Shown: positions 40,965-50,756, numbered from the stretch's first letter. The stretch: 64,000 nt of DNA from Olsenella sp. SW781 (GCF_012027725.1 NZ_SJOU01000008.1:57306-121305), one strand, 5' to 3'. The notes: generated by a model not told the origin, from the letters alone. A program made the numbers and translations.

Positions 40965-43652
40965 ATGAAGGAGTACCTAGAGTCCAAGGACAAGGTCCTG
41001 GGCGAGCTTTCCTCTGACGAGGAGAGCGGCCTGACCGCGGCGGAGGCCTCGAGCCGCCTGTCGCAGTACGGGCCCAACGAGCTGGAGAAGGAGGAGAAGA
41101 CCCCGCTCTGGAAGCGCTTCTTCGAGCAGATGGCCGACCCGATGGTCATCATGCTCATCGTCGCGGCCGTCATCTCCGCCGTCACCGGCATGATCCAGGG
41201 CGAGTCCGAGTGGGCCGACGTCATCATCATCATGGCGGTCGTCATCATCAACTCCGTGCTCGGCGTGGTCCAGGAGGCCAAGTCCGAGCAGGCGCTCGAG
41301 GCCCTGCAGCAGATGAGCGCCGCGCAGTCCAAGGTCATCCGCGACGGCAAGATGGCGCACCTGCCCTCCGCCGAGCTTGTCCCGGGCGACATCGTCCTGC
41401 TCGAGGCCGGCGACTCCGTGCCCGCCGACTGCCGCGTCCTGGAGAGCGCCTCGATGAAGATCGAGGAGGCCGCCCTCACCGGCGAGTCCGTGCCCGTGGA
41501 GAAGCACACCGACGCCATCGCGCTCGACGCCGGCACCGACGACGTGCCCCTGGGCGACCGCAAGAACATGTGCTACATGGGCTCCACCGTGGTCTACGGC
41601 CGCGGCAAGGCCGTCGTTGCCGCCACTGGCATGAAGACCGAGATGGGCAAGATCGCCGATGCCCTCACCACCGCCAAGAAGGAGCTCACCCCGCTCCAGA
41701 TCAAGCTCAACGAGCTCTCTGGCATCCTCACCAAGCTGGTGCTGGCCATCTGCGTGATCATCTTCGCCGTCGACCTCATCCGCCACGGCTCCGAGCTCGG
41801 CTCCAACCCCGAGATGATCCTCGACACCTTCATGGTCGCCGTGTCGCTGGCCGTCGCCGCCATCCCCGAGGGCCTCGTGGCCGTGGTCACGATCGTGCTC
41901 TCCATGGGCGTCACCAAGATGTCCCGTCGCCAGGCCATCATCCGCAAGATGACCGCCGTCGAGACGCTCGGCTGCACCCAGATCATCTGCTCGGACAAGA
42001 CCGGAACCCTCACGCAGAACAAGATGACCGTCGTCAAGCACGAGGTCGAGGGCCCCGACGACCTGCACGTCCGCGCCATGGCCCTCTGCTCCGACGCCAA
42101 GTGGGACCCCGAGAAGGGCGAGTCCGTGGGCGAGCCCACCGAGTGCGCGCTCGTCAACGACGCCGCCAAGCTCGGCTTCTACGAGGGCGGCAACGCCGAC
42201 AAGTACCCGCGCGTGGGCGAGGCCCCGTTCGACTCCGGCCGCAAGATGATGTCCGTCGTGGTGAAGACCCCCGAGGGCACCTTCGAGCAGTACACCAAGG
42301 GCGGCCCCGACGTGGTCCTCGGCCGCTGCACCACGGTCATGAACGCCGACGGCTCCGTCGAGAAGCTCACCGACGCCCGCCGCGAGAAGATCATGGCCGC
42401 CAACAAGGACATGGCCAACCAGGCGCTACGCGTGCTCGCCTCCGCCATGCGCGTGCATGACGAGAAGCCTGCCGACTGCAGTCCCGAGGCGCTCGAGCAC
42501 GACCTCACCTTCCTGGGCCTCTCCGGCATGATCGACCCCGAGCGTCCCGAGGTCGCCCCGGCCATCGCCGAGGCCAGGGAGGCCGGCATCCGCCCGGTCA
42601 TGATCACCGGCGACCATATCGACACCGCCGTGGCCATCGCCAAGAACCTCGGAATCTGCAAGGACGCCTCCGAGGCCATCACCGGCGCCCAGCTCGACAA
42701 GATCTCCGACGAGGACTTCAAGGACGCCGTCACCCAGTACAGCGTCTACGCCCGCGTCCAGCCCGAGCACAAGGCCCGCATCGTCGACGCGTGGAAGAGC
42801 CGCGACAAGATCGTGGCCATGACCGGCGACGGCGTGAACGACGCCCCGTCCATCAAGCGCGCCGACATCGGCGTGGGCATGGGCATCACCGGCACCGACG
42901 TCACCAAGAACGTGGCGGACATGGTCCTCGCGGACGACAACTTCGCCACCATCATCAACGCGGTGGAGGAGGGCCGCAGGATCTACGACAACATCCGCAA
43001 GGTCATCCAGTTCCTGCTCTCCGCCAACATCGCCGAGGTGCTCTCGGTCTTCGTGGCCACGCTCGTGGGCTTCACGATCTTCCAGCCGGTCCAGCTGCTC
43101 TGGATCAACCTCATCACGGACTGCTTCCCGGCGCTCGCGCTCGGCATGGAGGAGGCCGAGGGTGACATCATGAAGCGCAAGCCGCGCAAAGCGTCCGACG
43201 GCGTCTTCGCGGGCGGCATGGGCGTCGACATCCTCTTCCAGGGCATCGTGATCACCATCCTGGTGCTGGCCTCGTTCTTCGTGGGCGTCTACCTCGACAT
43301 GGGCTACATCAACATCGCGGACATGATCGCCGGCACCGCCGACGAGGAGGGCGTCACCATGGCGTTCATCACCCTGTCCATGGTGGAGATCTTCCACTGC
43401 TTCAACATGCGCAGCCGCCGTCAGTCGCTGTTCAGCATGAAGAAGCAGAACAAGTGGCTCTGGGGCGCCGCCATCCTCGCGCTCGTCCTCACCGTCATCG
43501 TCGTCGAGGTCCCGTTCCTCGCCGAGATGTTCGGCTTCATGGAGCTCCCGGTGGAGGCCCTCGCCGCGGCCCTTGGCCTCGCGTTTCTGATCATCCCGAT
43601 CATGGAGGTCTACAAGGCCGTCATGCGCGGCATCGAGAAGAACCAGGACTAG
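40965..43652 (+). CDS. Calcium-type P-type cation ATPase
   Basis: An 895-residue type II P-ATPase of the SERCA/PMCA/PacL group, exporting calcium or another cation. Motifs in order are the N-terminal cation-ATPase domain, TGES (ALTGESVPVEK), the phosphorylation site CSDKTGTLTQNKM and the hinge MTGDGVNDAPS. Transmembrane helix 4 has IPEGLVAVVT and helix 6 has NLITDCFPALALGMEEAEGD, with the acidic and Asn residues expected for cation binding. It is flanked by an independent terminator, so it is a single-gene unit. Confidence 0.92.
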   Translation: MKEYLESKDKVLGELSSDEESGLTAAEASSRLSQYGPNELEKEEKTPLWKRFFEQMADPMVIMLIVAAVISAVTGMIQGESEWADVIIIMAVVIINSVLGVVQEAKSEQALEALQQMSAAQSKVIRDGKMAHLPSAELVPGDIVLLEAGDSVPADCRVLESASMKIEEAALTGESVPVEKHTDAIALDAGTDDVPLGDRKNMCYMGSTVVYGRGKAVVAATGMKTEMGKIADALTTAKKELTPLQIKLNELSGILTKLVLAICVIIFAVDLIRHGSELGSNPEMILDTFMVAVSLAVAAIPEGLVAVVTIVLSMGVTKMSRRQAIIRKMTAVETLGCTQIICSDKTGTLTQNKMTVVKHEVEGPDDLHVRAMALCSDAKWDPEKGESVGEPTECALVNDAAKLGFYEGGNADKYPRVGEAPFDSGRKMMSVVVKTPEGTFEQYTKGGPDVVLGRCTTVMNADGSVEKLTDARREKIMAANKDMANQALRVLASAMRVHDEKPADCSPEALEHDLTFLGLSGMIDPERPEVAPAIAEAREAGIRPVMITGDHIDTAVAIAKNLGICKDASEAITGAQLDKISDEDFKDAVTQYSVYARVQPEHKARIVDAWKSRDKIVAMTGDGVNDAPSIKRADIGVGMGITGTDVTKNVADMVLADDNFATIINAVEEGRRIYDNIRKVIQFLLSANIAEVLSVFVATLVGFTIFQPVQLLWINLITDCFPALALGMEEAEGDIMKRKPRKASDGVFAGGMGVDILFQGIVITILVLASFFVGVYLDMGYINIADMIAGTADEEGVTMAFITLSMVEIFHCFNMRSRRQSLFSMKKQNKWLWGAAILALVLTVIVVEVPFLAEMFGFMELPVEALAAALGLAFLIIPIMEVYKAVMRGIEKNQD

Positions 43653-43675
43653 TCCTTCTCGGCATACGCACGTCC

Positions 43676-43710
43676 AAGGGGACGGGGCTTCGGCCCCGTC
43701 CCCTTTTTTA
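43676..43710 (+). terminator. Strong intrinsic terminator after the P-ATPase gene
   Basis: A perfect 13-bp stem AAGGGGACGGGGC (43676-43688) with a TTCG tetraloop and its complement (43693-43705), followed by TTTTTA. This is a canonical strong terminator. Confidence 0.93.
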
Positions 43711-43821
43711 GCCCGGGCCGGGTCGTCCCCGAGTCCGGGCCGGATCGTTCCCGTGGACGGACCCGCCCGTTCTTCTCGCCCGGCGCTGACCTCCTCCTTG
43801 ATTCAGGTATTTATTACATGG

Positions 43822-43889
43822 AAAACCATGTAGCAACCCGGGCCAAATGTCGGAAACGGCCCTTCCGAGGCGAGTTGCTACATGGTTTT
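43822..43889. promoter_or_regulatory. 16-bp inverted repeat upstream of the AbiEi/DUF559-like gene
   Basis: Arms AAAACCATGTAGCAAC (43822-43837) and its exact complement (43874-43889) flank 36 nt, and the shoulders are AT-rich. It lies about 110 bp before the next gene. AbiEi-type proteins are known to bind inverted repeats upstream of their own genes, so autoregulation is an attractive reading; a mobile or REP-like origin is the alternative. Confidence 0.5.
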
Positions 43890-44000
43890 GAAGTAGGTAA
43901 ATTCTCGAACTACCATCGTGAGGTCCGGGCTGACCGCCAAACCCGCCTGTGATAGAGTGTCCTCAGGCGACCCCCATCGCTCCCAAGCGAGGGGAGTGGT

Positions 44001-45017
44001 ATGCCGGTCATCCTTTCTCACAGCTCCGCCCTTGAGCTCCTGCGCGGCGTTCCGCCGCAGGTGAGGATGTATCCGCACGTGGCGGAGCCGCTGCGGCTCG
44101 CGGACATCTCGACTGATTCTCGCGAGCTCCGCTCCCTCGACGTGCGCTCGTTTGGCATCCGAAGGGATCCCATCCACGTCCTCGTGTCGAGGTCCGCCCG
44201 TGAGATTCAGTCATCCGGCGTGAAGACGCATCACTTCGGTCCCGCCGTCATGCCGGGCGGCCTGCTGCTGGAGCTCTCCCCAGGCGTGTATGCCGCCGGT
44301 CCCGAGCTCTGCTTCATCCAGATGGCGAGGAAGTCCTCCCTCGTGGGCGCCGTCGTGCTGGGCTGTGAGCTCTGCGGCCGATACTCGCACTTCTCGGAGA
44401 TGGTCTCCGGATACTACGAGCGCCCGCCGCTCACGTCCGTCGAGAAGATCGGGGAGGCCGTGAGCGCCCTTCCCGGGCTCTATGGCGTCAGCCGGGCGCG
44501 CGAGGCCCTGCGCTGGGTGCGTGACGGCGCCCGCTCGCCGATGGAGACGGCGCTGTCGGCGGAGCTCTTCCTGCCCGGACGGCACAAGGGCCTCGCCTTC
44601 GTGAGGCCCGAGCTCAACTACGAGGTACCGCTCGATGAGGTGGCGGCGGTCATCACGGGGACGAGGAGCTGCTCGATAGACGTTGCCTGGCCGGGCGTTC
44701 GCCGCGGCGTGGAGTACGACAGCCTGGCGTTTCACCTCGACCCCGAGAAGGACCTGCGTCGCAAGGAGGCGCTCGAGCACATGGGGTGGACGATAAACAC
44801 CATCAAGCTCGACCAGATGGCAGACCATGCGGCCCTCATGCGCGCGGTCGCGCTCTTCGAGGGCGCCGTCCCGCGCCAGCCGGGCGGTCCCGCCTCCGAG
44901 GAGGAGGTGGCAGAGTTGCACCAGCGGCTCCTGCGCGCAACGCGGTGCGGGATGGGGCTCGAGCGGGCGCTCTTTGGCGTGCCGGTTCCGCGCGGCGCGG
45001 TGAGGGTGCACGTGTAG
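44001..45017 (+). CDS. AbiEi/DUF559-like protein (possible nuclease fold)
   Basis: A 338-residue protein of uncertain role. The N-terminal half resembles AbiEi-type antitoxin/regulator proteins in layout. The C-terminal half has the pattern SPMETALSAELFLPG, then CSIDVAWPGVRRGVEYDS, then RRKEALEHMGWTINTI, which matches the DUF559/Vsr-like PD-(D/E)xK arrangement found in actinobacterial proteins of this type (Glu, Asp, Glu-Tyr-Asp). No cognate toxin gene (AbiEii-like) is visible beside it. GAGGGGAG precedes ATG 44001. Nuclease activity is inferred from motifs only. Confidence 0.55.
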   Translation: MPVILSHSSALELLRGVPPQVRMYPHVAEPLRLADISTDSRELRSLDVRSFGIRRDPIHVLVSRSAREIQSSGVKTHHFGPAVMPGGLLLELSPGVYAAGPELCFIQMARKSSLVGAVVLGCELCGRYSHFSEMVSGYYERPPLTSVEKIGEAVSALPGLYGVSRAREALRWVRDGARSPMETALSAELFLPGRHKGLAFVRPELNYEVPLDEVAAVITGTRSCSIDVAWPGVRRGVEYDSLAFHLDPEKDLRRKEALEHMGWTINTIKLDQMADHAALMRAVALFEGAVPRQPGGPASEEEVAELHQRLLRATRCGMGLERALFGVPVPRGAVRVHV

Positions 45018-45285
45018 TGGCTGGCGGCACATTTAGCAGTATGTCCTTTTCCGGGACAAGACGTTAGATTTACGGTGTTCCCAAATAGGGGCGCCTGTTC
45101 GAGCTCATAGACCGTTCAACAACGGGGGAAGCTCCCAGCAATAACATAACGAATAGATATATTGTTTTGTAAACGACAAATCTGCTTACCGCGCGATTAC
45201 GCCGCCGCTCTTCCAGTATTGCGGAAATATGCGGCGTGGAAAGCGTCTCGCGGTAGACGCATCCTGAATTCAGGAGGTGGAAAGC
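45018..45285. promoter_or_regulatory. AT-rich leader of the PTS/cupin island
   Basis: This 268-bp gap has no gene. From about 45130 to 45190 it is strongly AT-rich (AACGAATAGATATATTGTTT), a likely promoter for the low-GC island. GCGTCTCGCGGTAGACGC (45243-45260) can form a small hairpin just before the ribosome site of the activator gene. Specific -35/-10 boxes cannot be set reliably. Confidence 0.4.
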
Positions 45286-47181
45286 GTGAACGAGAACGTG
45301 TTTGACATCGTGCAGGCCATTCTCAGTGAACCTGGCGTGGATTCGCAGGGCCTGGCCAAGCGCTTTTCAGTAAGCACTCGGACGATTCGGTCGCGTATCG
45401 CCCAGGCGAACAGCGAACTCAGTCCCTATGCGTGCATCGTCTCAGAGCGATCGCACGGCTACTCTCTTGATATCTCCGATGCGGAGGGTTTCGAGAGTTG
45501 TTATCGATCTGCCGAACGTGCCCTCCGAAGCGGGCTCCCCGATGATAGTGAGAGTCGGGTTCAGTACCTGTTGAACGATTTGCTGTGTCGGACGCGGTGG
45601 GTCACGATTGACCAGCTTTCCGAGGCGCTTTACACCTCACGGCGCAAAGTTCAGGATGACCTCTCTCATGTGGAGCGGGAGCTGACGCGCTACGGTCTCA
45701 CACTTGAGAGGAAGCCCCATTACGGGATTCGCGTGTTGGGCCCTGAGATGAGCCGTCGAATATGCCTTGCGCATGCCTGGGCGAGGAACGTTCGCGGGAT
45801 GATAGGGACAGACGAGCTCGATCGTGAGATTGACGACGTCGCAGGGATAATCAATGCGGAGATAGAGGGGCGCCTGAATATCGGTTCCGCCGTCTATCAA
45901 AACCTTCTGATTCACATCATTATTGCGATTATGCGAATTCGAAATGGAAGCTATGTCTCTGTGGGCAGGCAGGAAGTCGATGCTCTGGCCGAATCGGAGG
46001 AGTATGAGGTAGCAGGGGCTATCGCGGCTCAGATCGAGAAGTGCTTCGGAGTCCATCTGCCAGAGGATGAGATTGCCTACATCTGCATTCATCTCACCAG
46101 CAAGCACGTGAAGAGCGCCTCGGATGGCGAGGGAATGGTTATCTCCGATGAGATTTGGAACATGGTCGGCGAGATGCTTGATTCCGTCTGGGAAACGTTT
46201 CGCTTTGACCTGCGACATGACCTTGAGCTCAGGATGAACCTCGCGAAGCATCTCGTACCGCTGGTTACTAGACTTCGGTTTCATTTGGACGTAAAGAATC
46301 CAATTCTCGAGGATATTGTCGCGCGCTTCCCCCTTGCGTGGGCCATGGGGCGGGAGTCGGCCTCGGTGCTTGCGCGGAGCTATCAAACCGAGCTTAGTGA
46401 CGACGAGGTCGGATTTCTCGCCCTCGCCTATGCCCTTGCCCTCGAACGACGCGTCGAGCCATGTAAGAAGAGGATTTTGATTGTGTGCGCTTCTGGTGCT
46501 GGAACCGCGCGCCTTCTCCAGTGGCAGTACCTGAAGGAGTTTGGCTCCTACATCGAGTCCGCTCAGACCTGCGACCCCTCAGAACTTGACTCGATAGATT
46601 TCAAGACCATCGACTATATATTCAGCACCGTGCCGCTCAACAAGGAACTGCCTGCTCCTGTACGACAGGTCGGGATGCTCTTTGACGAGCTTGATAGCCG
46701 GGATATTCGAGATTTCCTCGAGGGCGAGCAGCGGTCGGGGTCGTTTGCGTGCTACTTCTCTGAGGAGCTATTTCTGCCTCACCTGCCCCAAACAACGCGC
46801 GAAGAGGTCCTTCGCTTCATGTGCGAGCGAATACAAAGCGTAATCGAGGAGCCTGAGGACTACGAGCAGCTTGTCTGGGAGAGGGAGAGCGTTGCCCCGT
46901 CGGCGTTCGGAGGGCGTGTTGCAATGCCTCATCCAATACGCCCAGTGGGCGAGAAAACCATCGTATGCGTGGGGGTGCTCGATCAAGACGTTACATGGGG
47001 GGAGCACCAGGTTCGCGTTGTCTTCCTTGTGACCATCTCCGCGACCAACAGAAAGGAGGTGCAGGGATTCTACGAGGACATGGTCAAGCTCATCACTGAT
47101 AAGGGGGCTCTGGAACGTCTTATGGCCGAACAGAGCTGGGATGCGATGTCCCAGATTATCGCTTCGATCGAGAGGAATTAG
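45286..47181 (+). CDS. PRD-containing PTS transcriptional activator (MtlR/LicR type)
   Basis: A 631-residue regulator of the MtlR/LicR/BglG-like class, controlled by PTS phosphorylation. An N-terminal HTH (SQGLAKRFSVSTRTIRSRIA) and a second HTH-like segment (TIDQLSEALYTSRRKVQDDL) bind DNA. Two PRD domains follow (about residues 180-395, e.g. EDEIAYICIHLTSKH), then an EIIB-like part (ILIVCASGAGTARLLQW with a Cys) and an EIIA-like part with SAFGGRVAMPHPIRPV. GTG 45286 is chosen because AGGAGG (45272-45277) fits it. It precedes EIIB by 2 bp and likely controls this PTS operon. Confidence 0.92.
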   Translation: MNENVFDIVQAILSEPGVDSQGLAKRFSVSTRTIRSRIAQANSELSPYACIVSERSHGYSLDISDAEGFESCYRSAERALRSGLPDDSESRVQYLLNDLLCRTRWVTIDQLSEALYTSRRKVQDDLSHVERELTRYGLTLERKPHYGIRVLGPEMSRRICLAHAWARNVRGMIGTDELDREIDDVAGIINAEIEGRLNIGSAVYQNLLIHIIIAIMRIRNGSYVSVGRQEVDALAESEEYEVAGAIAAQIEKCFGVHLPEDEIAYICIHLTSKHVKSASDGEGMVISDEIWNMVGEMLDSVWETFRFDLRHDLELRMNLAKHLVPLVTRLRFHLDVKNPILEDIVARFPLAWAMGRESASVLARSYQTELSDDEVGFLALAYALALERRVEPCKKRILIVCASGAGTARLLQWQYLKEFGSYIESAQTCDPSELDSIDFKTIDYIFSTVPLNKELPAPVRQVGMLFDELDSRDIRDFLEGEQRSGSFACYFSEELFLPHLPQTTREEVLRFMCERIQSVIEEPEDYEQLVWERESVAPSAFGGRVAMPHPIRPVGEKTIVCVGVLDQDVTWGEHQVRVVFLVTISATNRKEVQGFYEDMVKLITDKGALERLMAEQSWDAMSQIIASIERN

Positions 47182-47183
47182 CA

Positions 47184-47483
47184 ATGAAGAAGATCGTTTT
47201 GATTTGCGGTTCAGGTATGTCTACGAGCTTGCTTGCCGCGCGCATGCAGGATGCTGCGGACGAGTCTGGTTATCCCTGCAGGGTGTCGGCATTCGCGGCA
47301 TCTGACATAGCTGAGCTCGACGCCGATGTCAGCCTGATTCTCCTTGGGCCTCAGGTGAGGTTTCGGCAGAAAGCGATTGAGGCGCAGGTTGCCTGCCCGG
47401 TGATGCCCATTGAGTTCTCGGCCTATGGGCGGATGGATGGCGCCGCAATCCTGAGGAATGCGCGGGAGGTGCTCGATGATTAG
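47184..47483 (+). CDS. PTS EIIB component, lactose/cellobiose family
   Basis: A 99-residue cytoplasmic phosphocarrier. The phosphorylated Cys8 lies in the P-loop LICGSGMSTSLLA, typical of the cellobiose-family EIIB, with the LLGPQVRF segment following. It passes phosphate from EIIA to sugar bound by EIIC. It starts 2 bp after the activator gene and overlaps the EIIA gene, so the three are cotranscribed. Confidence 0.95.
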   Translation: MKKIVLICGSGMSTSLLAARMQDAADESGYPCRVSAFAASDIAELDADVSLILLGPQVRFRQKAIEAQVACPVMPIEFSAYGRMDGAAILRNAREVLDD

Positions 47484-47817
47484 GGAAGAGGACGAGATGG
47501 TCAGCGCGGCGTTTGAAATCATCGTCGAGGTGGGCAACGCCAGAAGCTGCTACATCGATGCCATCAAGGCAGCACATGACGGAGATTATGAGCAGGCCAA
47601 CGAGCTCATCGAGACGGCTCGAAAGGCTTTCTCAAATGGCCATAAGGCCCACACCGGCCTCATCCAGGCCGAGGCGCGCGGCGAGAACACCTCGATGAAC
47701 CTGATTCTCACCCATGCGGAGGACCAGCTCATGAGTGCAGAGGCATTCGGCATCCTTGCTGATGCGTTCATAGATGTTTACCGGCGTATCGATCAGGTGG
47801 AGGGAGGCACAAGGTAG
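47476..47817 (+). CDS. PTS EIIA component, lactose/cellobiose family
   Basis: A 113-residue all-helical EIIA. The phosphorylation site His80 lies in LTHAEDQLMSAE (family consensus HAQDHLM). The helix with KAHTGLIQAEA is also typical. ATG 47476 is preferred because it follows GGGAGGTGC and overlaps the EIIB stop by 8 bp; the upstream in-frame start lies within EIIB. It accepts phosphate from HPr and passes it to EIIB. Confidence 0.93.
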   Translation: MIREEDEMVSAAFEIIVEVGNARSCYIDAIKAAHDGDYEQANELIETARKAFSNGHKAHTGLIQAEARGENTSMNLILTHAEDQLMSAEAFGILADAFIDVYRRIDQVEGGTR

Positions 47818-47878
47818 CTCTTTGGAATGGAAGTGGTGGTTGTCAGACGGCCACCAAAGACGAGTTAGGAGAAACAAG

Positions 47879-49219
47879 GTGAGTAATGTAGACGGCATTA
47901 TGGATCGCATGAGCGATGTGCTCGGTCGCGCGTCGACGCGTATCGAAAGCTGGCGTTACATCATTGTGATCAGGAATGCGTTCCAGCATCTGATCCCGGT
48001 CGTTATCGTCGGCGCCTTTGCGACTCTGTTCAAGACGATGGTCTTTGATCCTTCGATGGGTCTGGCCCAGTTTGAGTGGGCGGCATTTCTGGCAACGTTC
48101 AAGCCTATTGCTGATGGCGTCGCGTATGCCACTCTCAAAGTTCTGACGATTTACGCAGTGTTCCTGATTGGCCTCGAGGTTTCAAAGATTAACGAGGTGA
48201 AGGGTTACTTCGCGGGCATTGTCGCTGTGATGTCCTATATCGCGCTGACCCCTACGATCATGGAGGCGGTGTCGGGCGACCTCACGGTACCGGTTAGCAA
48301 CGTGATTGCTTCAAAATACACCGATGCGAACGGCCTGTTCATCGGCATTGTTGTCTCGATTGCCGCAAGTGAGCTCTGGTGCTTCCTCGGTAGGCAGGAC
48401 GCTCTGCGCATCAAGATGCCCCCCTCGGTCCCCGCGAACGTGTCCGCGAGCTTCTCGGCACTAATTCCGACAATCATCACCGTGGTGGTCTTCAGCGTCG
48501 TGTGCTTCGTCGTCAAGTCTCTTACGGGCATGTACCCGTATGACATCGTGTACTCAGTCATCACCGTGCCGCTGCTCGGTCTGTCCCAGGGTCTGCCGAC
48601 CGTTCTGTTGCTGCAGCTCATTGCGCAGGTCTTCTGGGTGTTCGGTATCCACGGCAACAGCCTGATCTCGGCAATCTACAACCCGCTCATGATTCCGGCG
48701 ATTACCGCCAACACTGAGGCGTTCGCCGCGGGTGAGCCTATCCCCAACATCTTCTCTGACTCCTTCGAATGCATGTATATGAAGGTTGGCGGCTCCGGCA
48801 TGCTTCTCTGCCTCGCCATCGCGATTTTCATCGTTGCTCGTCGTAAGGACTTCCGCGAGATTGCCAAGCTCAGCCTTCCCTGTAACCTATTCAACATTGG
48901 CGAGGTTGTGATTTTCGGTCTTCCCATCGTGCTCAACCCGATCCTTGCAATTCCCTTTGTCATTGTCTCCCTCGTTACGGGCTGCATCGGTTACTTTGCG
49001 ACGGTGATTGGCTTCGCCGCCCCCGCCGTGTTCCTCGTGCCTTGGCCTACGCCTCCCATCATCAATGCTCTCATCGCTACGAGCGGCAACATCGGCGCCG
49101 TTATCACCCAGCTGATTTGCATCGTTGTCGGCGTGCTCATCTACCTCCCCTTTGTCAAGGCGATGGATCGTCATGCTGACGCCGACGCCGATTCCGCGGC
49201 TCAGCTTGAGGAGGATTAG
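47879..49219 (+). CDS. PTS EIIC component, lactose/cellobiose family
   Basis: A 446-residue membrane permease with about ten helices. Features of the family are FQHLIPVVIVGAFATLF near the start, HGNSLISAIYNPLMIPAI around the re-entrant loop and FNIGEVVIFGLPIVLNP. It translocates and, with EIIB, phosphorylates a disaccharide, probably a beta-glucoside-like sugar. GTG 47879 is chosen with TAGGAGAAACAAG before it. The GH1 gene follows after one base. Confidence 0.93.
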   Translation: MSNVDGIMDRMSDVLGRASTRIESWRYIIVIRNAFQHLIPVVIVGAFATLFKTMVFDPSMGLAQFEWAAFLATFKPIADGVAYATLKVLTIYAVFLIGLEVSKINEVKGYFAGIVAVMSYIALTPTIMEAVSGDLTVPVSNVIASKYTDANGLFIGIVVSIAASELWCFLGRQDALRIKMPPSVPANVSASFSALIPTIITVVVFSVVCFVVKSLTGMYPYDIVYSVITVPLLGLSQGLPTVLLLQLIAQVFWVFGIHGNSLISAIYNPLMIPAITANTEAFAAGEPIPNIFSDSFECMYMKVGGSGMLLCLAIAIFIVARRKDFREIAKLSLPCNLFNIGEVVIFGLPIVLNPILAIPFVIVSLVTGCIGYFATVIGFAAPAVFLVPWPTPPIINALIATSGNIGAVITQLICIVVGVLIYLPFVKAMDRHADADADSAAQLEED

Positions 49220-49220
49220 C

Positions 49221-50630
49221 ATGCAGCTCGTTCAAGTCCCCGAAGGGTTTATCTTGGGAGCCTCGGCTTCTGCCGAGCAGACCGAGGGTTGGTCGGGCAA
49301 GAAGCCCGGTCAGGACTCCTTCATGGACGCTTGGTTTCAGCGTGAACCTAACGTGTGGAAAGATCGCCTCGGCCCTGATGTCGCGACGGACTTCATGAAC
49401 CGCTTCGCGGAGGATGCCGCCCTCATGCACGAGTTTGGCATCACGCATTACCGGACGTCAATTAACTGGTCCCGCTTTTATACTGATTACGAGCAAGGGA
49501 TCGTTGACGAGGAGTATGCCGCCCACATCGATGCCGTCATCGATGCTCTTCTTGCGGCGGGAGTGGAGCCGATGCTCTGCCTTCAGCACTACGAACTTCC
49601 CCAGGAGCTGTTCGACCGATATGACGGCTGGTCCTCGCGTCACGTTGTCGAGCTCTTCGCACGATATGCCCGAGATGCGTTTGACCGTTTCGGGGATCGA
49701 GTAAAGACCTGGTTTACCTTCAACGAGCCTGTGGTAGTCCCCACCCATATCTTCCTTGACGGAGGCGCATGGCCACATCGTCCCGGCGAAACGGGAACGT
49801 GGCTGCTGTGGAACTATCACAAGGTGCTTGCCACAGCACGTGCGGTGCAGGAGTTCGAGGAGGGTGGATACGAAGGCAGAATCGGATGCATCATCAACAT
49901 CCACCTTGCGTACCCACGTTCCTCCTCGGAGCGCGATCGAGAGGCTGCCCACCTGTTCGATCTATTCTATAACCGAATCTATCTCGACCCGCTCATTAAG
50001 GGAGTATACCCCTCAGAGATTGTCGAGATCTGCGCAGAGCACGGCATTGAGGTTGCTTTCGATGAGGATGACCTTGCCGTGATTGCGAACCACACGATTC
50101 AGTACCTTGGTGTTAACTCGTATTTTCCGCAGCGCGTTTGCGCGCCGCGCTTTGTCCGCCACCCGGAGGAGCCATTCGCGCCTGACATGCTTTATGACGA
50201 GTATCGCCTGCCAGGGTGCGAGATGAACTTCTCGCGTGGTTGGGAAATCTATCCGCCAATCATGTACGACATTGCCCATTACCTGCTTGATAACTATGGA
50301 CGCATTCCCTGGGTCGTGACCGAGAACGGAATGGGAGTGGAAGGCGAGGAGGCCTTTCTCAACGAGTGCGGCATAGTGCAGGACGACTATCGCATCGACT
50401 TTGTTTCTCGCCATATGTCTCAGCTTATCAAGGCGGTCGAGGAGGGAGCTCCGTGCGAGGGCTACATGCTCTGGTCCTTCACGGACTGCATCTCGCCGAG
50501 AAATGCGTTCAAGAATCGGTATGGGTATGTTCGTGTAGATCCGAAGGACGGGTTTAAGCGCATCCCGAAGAAGTCTGCTTACTGGCACAAGCGACTTGCA
50601 GAAAGTCGCACGCTCCTTGTCGCTCAATAA
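49221..50630 (+). CDS. GH1 6-phospho-beta-glucosidase/galactosidase
   Basis: A 469-residue cytoplasmic glycosidase that cleaves the phosphorylated disaccharide imported by the PTS. The acid/base Glu169 lies in TFNEP and the nucleophile Glu368 in VTENGMG, as in family GH1. C-terminal MLWSFTDCISPRNAFKNRYGYVRVD is also canonical. The beta-glucosidase/galactosidase specificity is not settled. ATG 49221 follows GAGGAGG and is 1 bp after the EIIC stop. Confidence 0.92.
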   Translation: MQLVQVPEGFILGASASAEQTEGWSGKKPGQDSFMDAWFQREPNVWKDRLGPDVATDFMNRFAEDAALMHEFGITHYRTSINWSRFYTDYEQGIVDEEYAAHIDAVIDALLAAGVEPMLCLQHYELPQELFDRYDGWSSRHVVELFARYARDAFDRFGDRVKTWFTFNEPVVVPTHIFLDGGAWPHRPGETGTWLLWNYHKVLATARAVQEFEEGGYEGRIGCIINIHLAYPRSSSERDREAAHLFDLFYNRIYLDPLIKGVYPSEIVEICAEHGIEVAFDEDDLAVIANHTIQYLGVNSYFPQRVCAPRFVRHPEEPFAPDMLYDEYRLPGCEMNFSRGWEIYPPIMYDIAHYLLDNYGRIPWVVTENGMGVEGEEAFLNECGIVQDDYRIDFVSRHMSQLIKAVEEGAPCEGYMLWSFTDCISPRNAFKNRYGYVRVDPKDGFKRIPKKSAYWHKRLAESRTLLVAQ

Positions 50631-50673
50631 GTAGCGTTCGAAGGCTCTGCGGTGCGCGGACTTTTCGTTCGAG

Positions 50674-50717
50674 GCGGGGACTGCCTTCTCGACCCAGATA
50701 GGGCCGTCCCCGCTTTT
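50674..50717 (+). terminator. Hairpin after the GH1 gene
   Basis: GCGGGGAC (50674-50681) pairs with GTCCCCGC (50706-50713), followed by TTTT. The 24-nt loop is large. It could partly terminate the PTS/GH1 transcript before the cupin isomerase genes. Confidence 0.6.
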
Positions 50718-50756
50718 GGATGCCAATCGCCCGCCGCAAAGGAAAGGAGGTCTCTC

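Noticed and set aside
43676..43710. Member of the CAAAGGGGAC REP family
   Set aside because: It shares AAGGGGAC but has a TTCG loop and T-run right after a stop, so it is an ordinary terminator.
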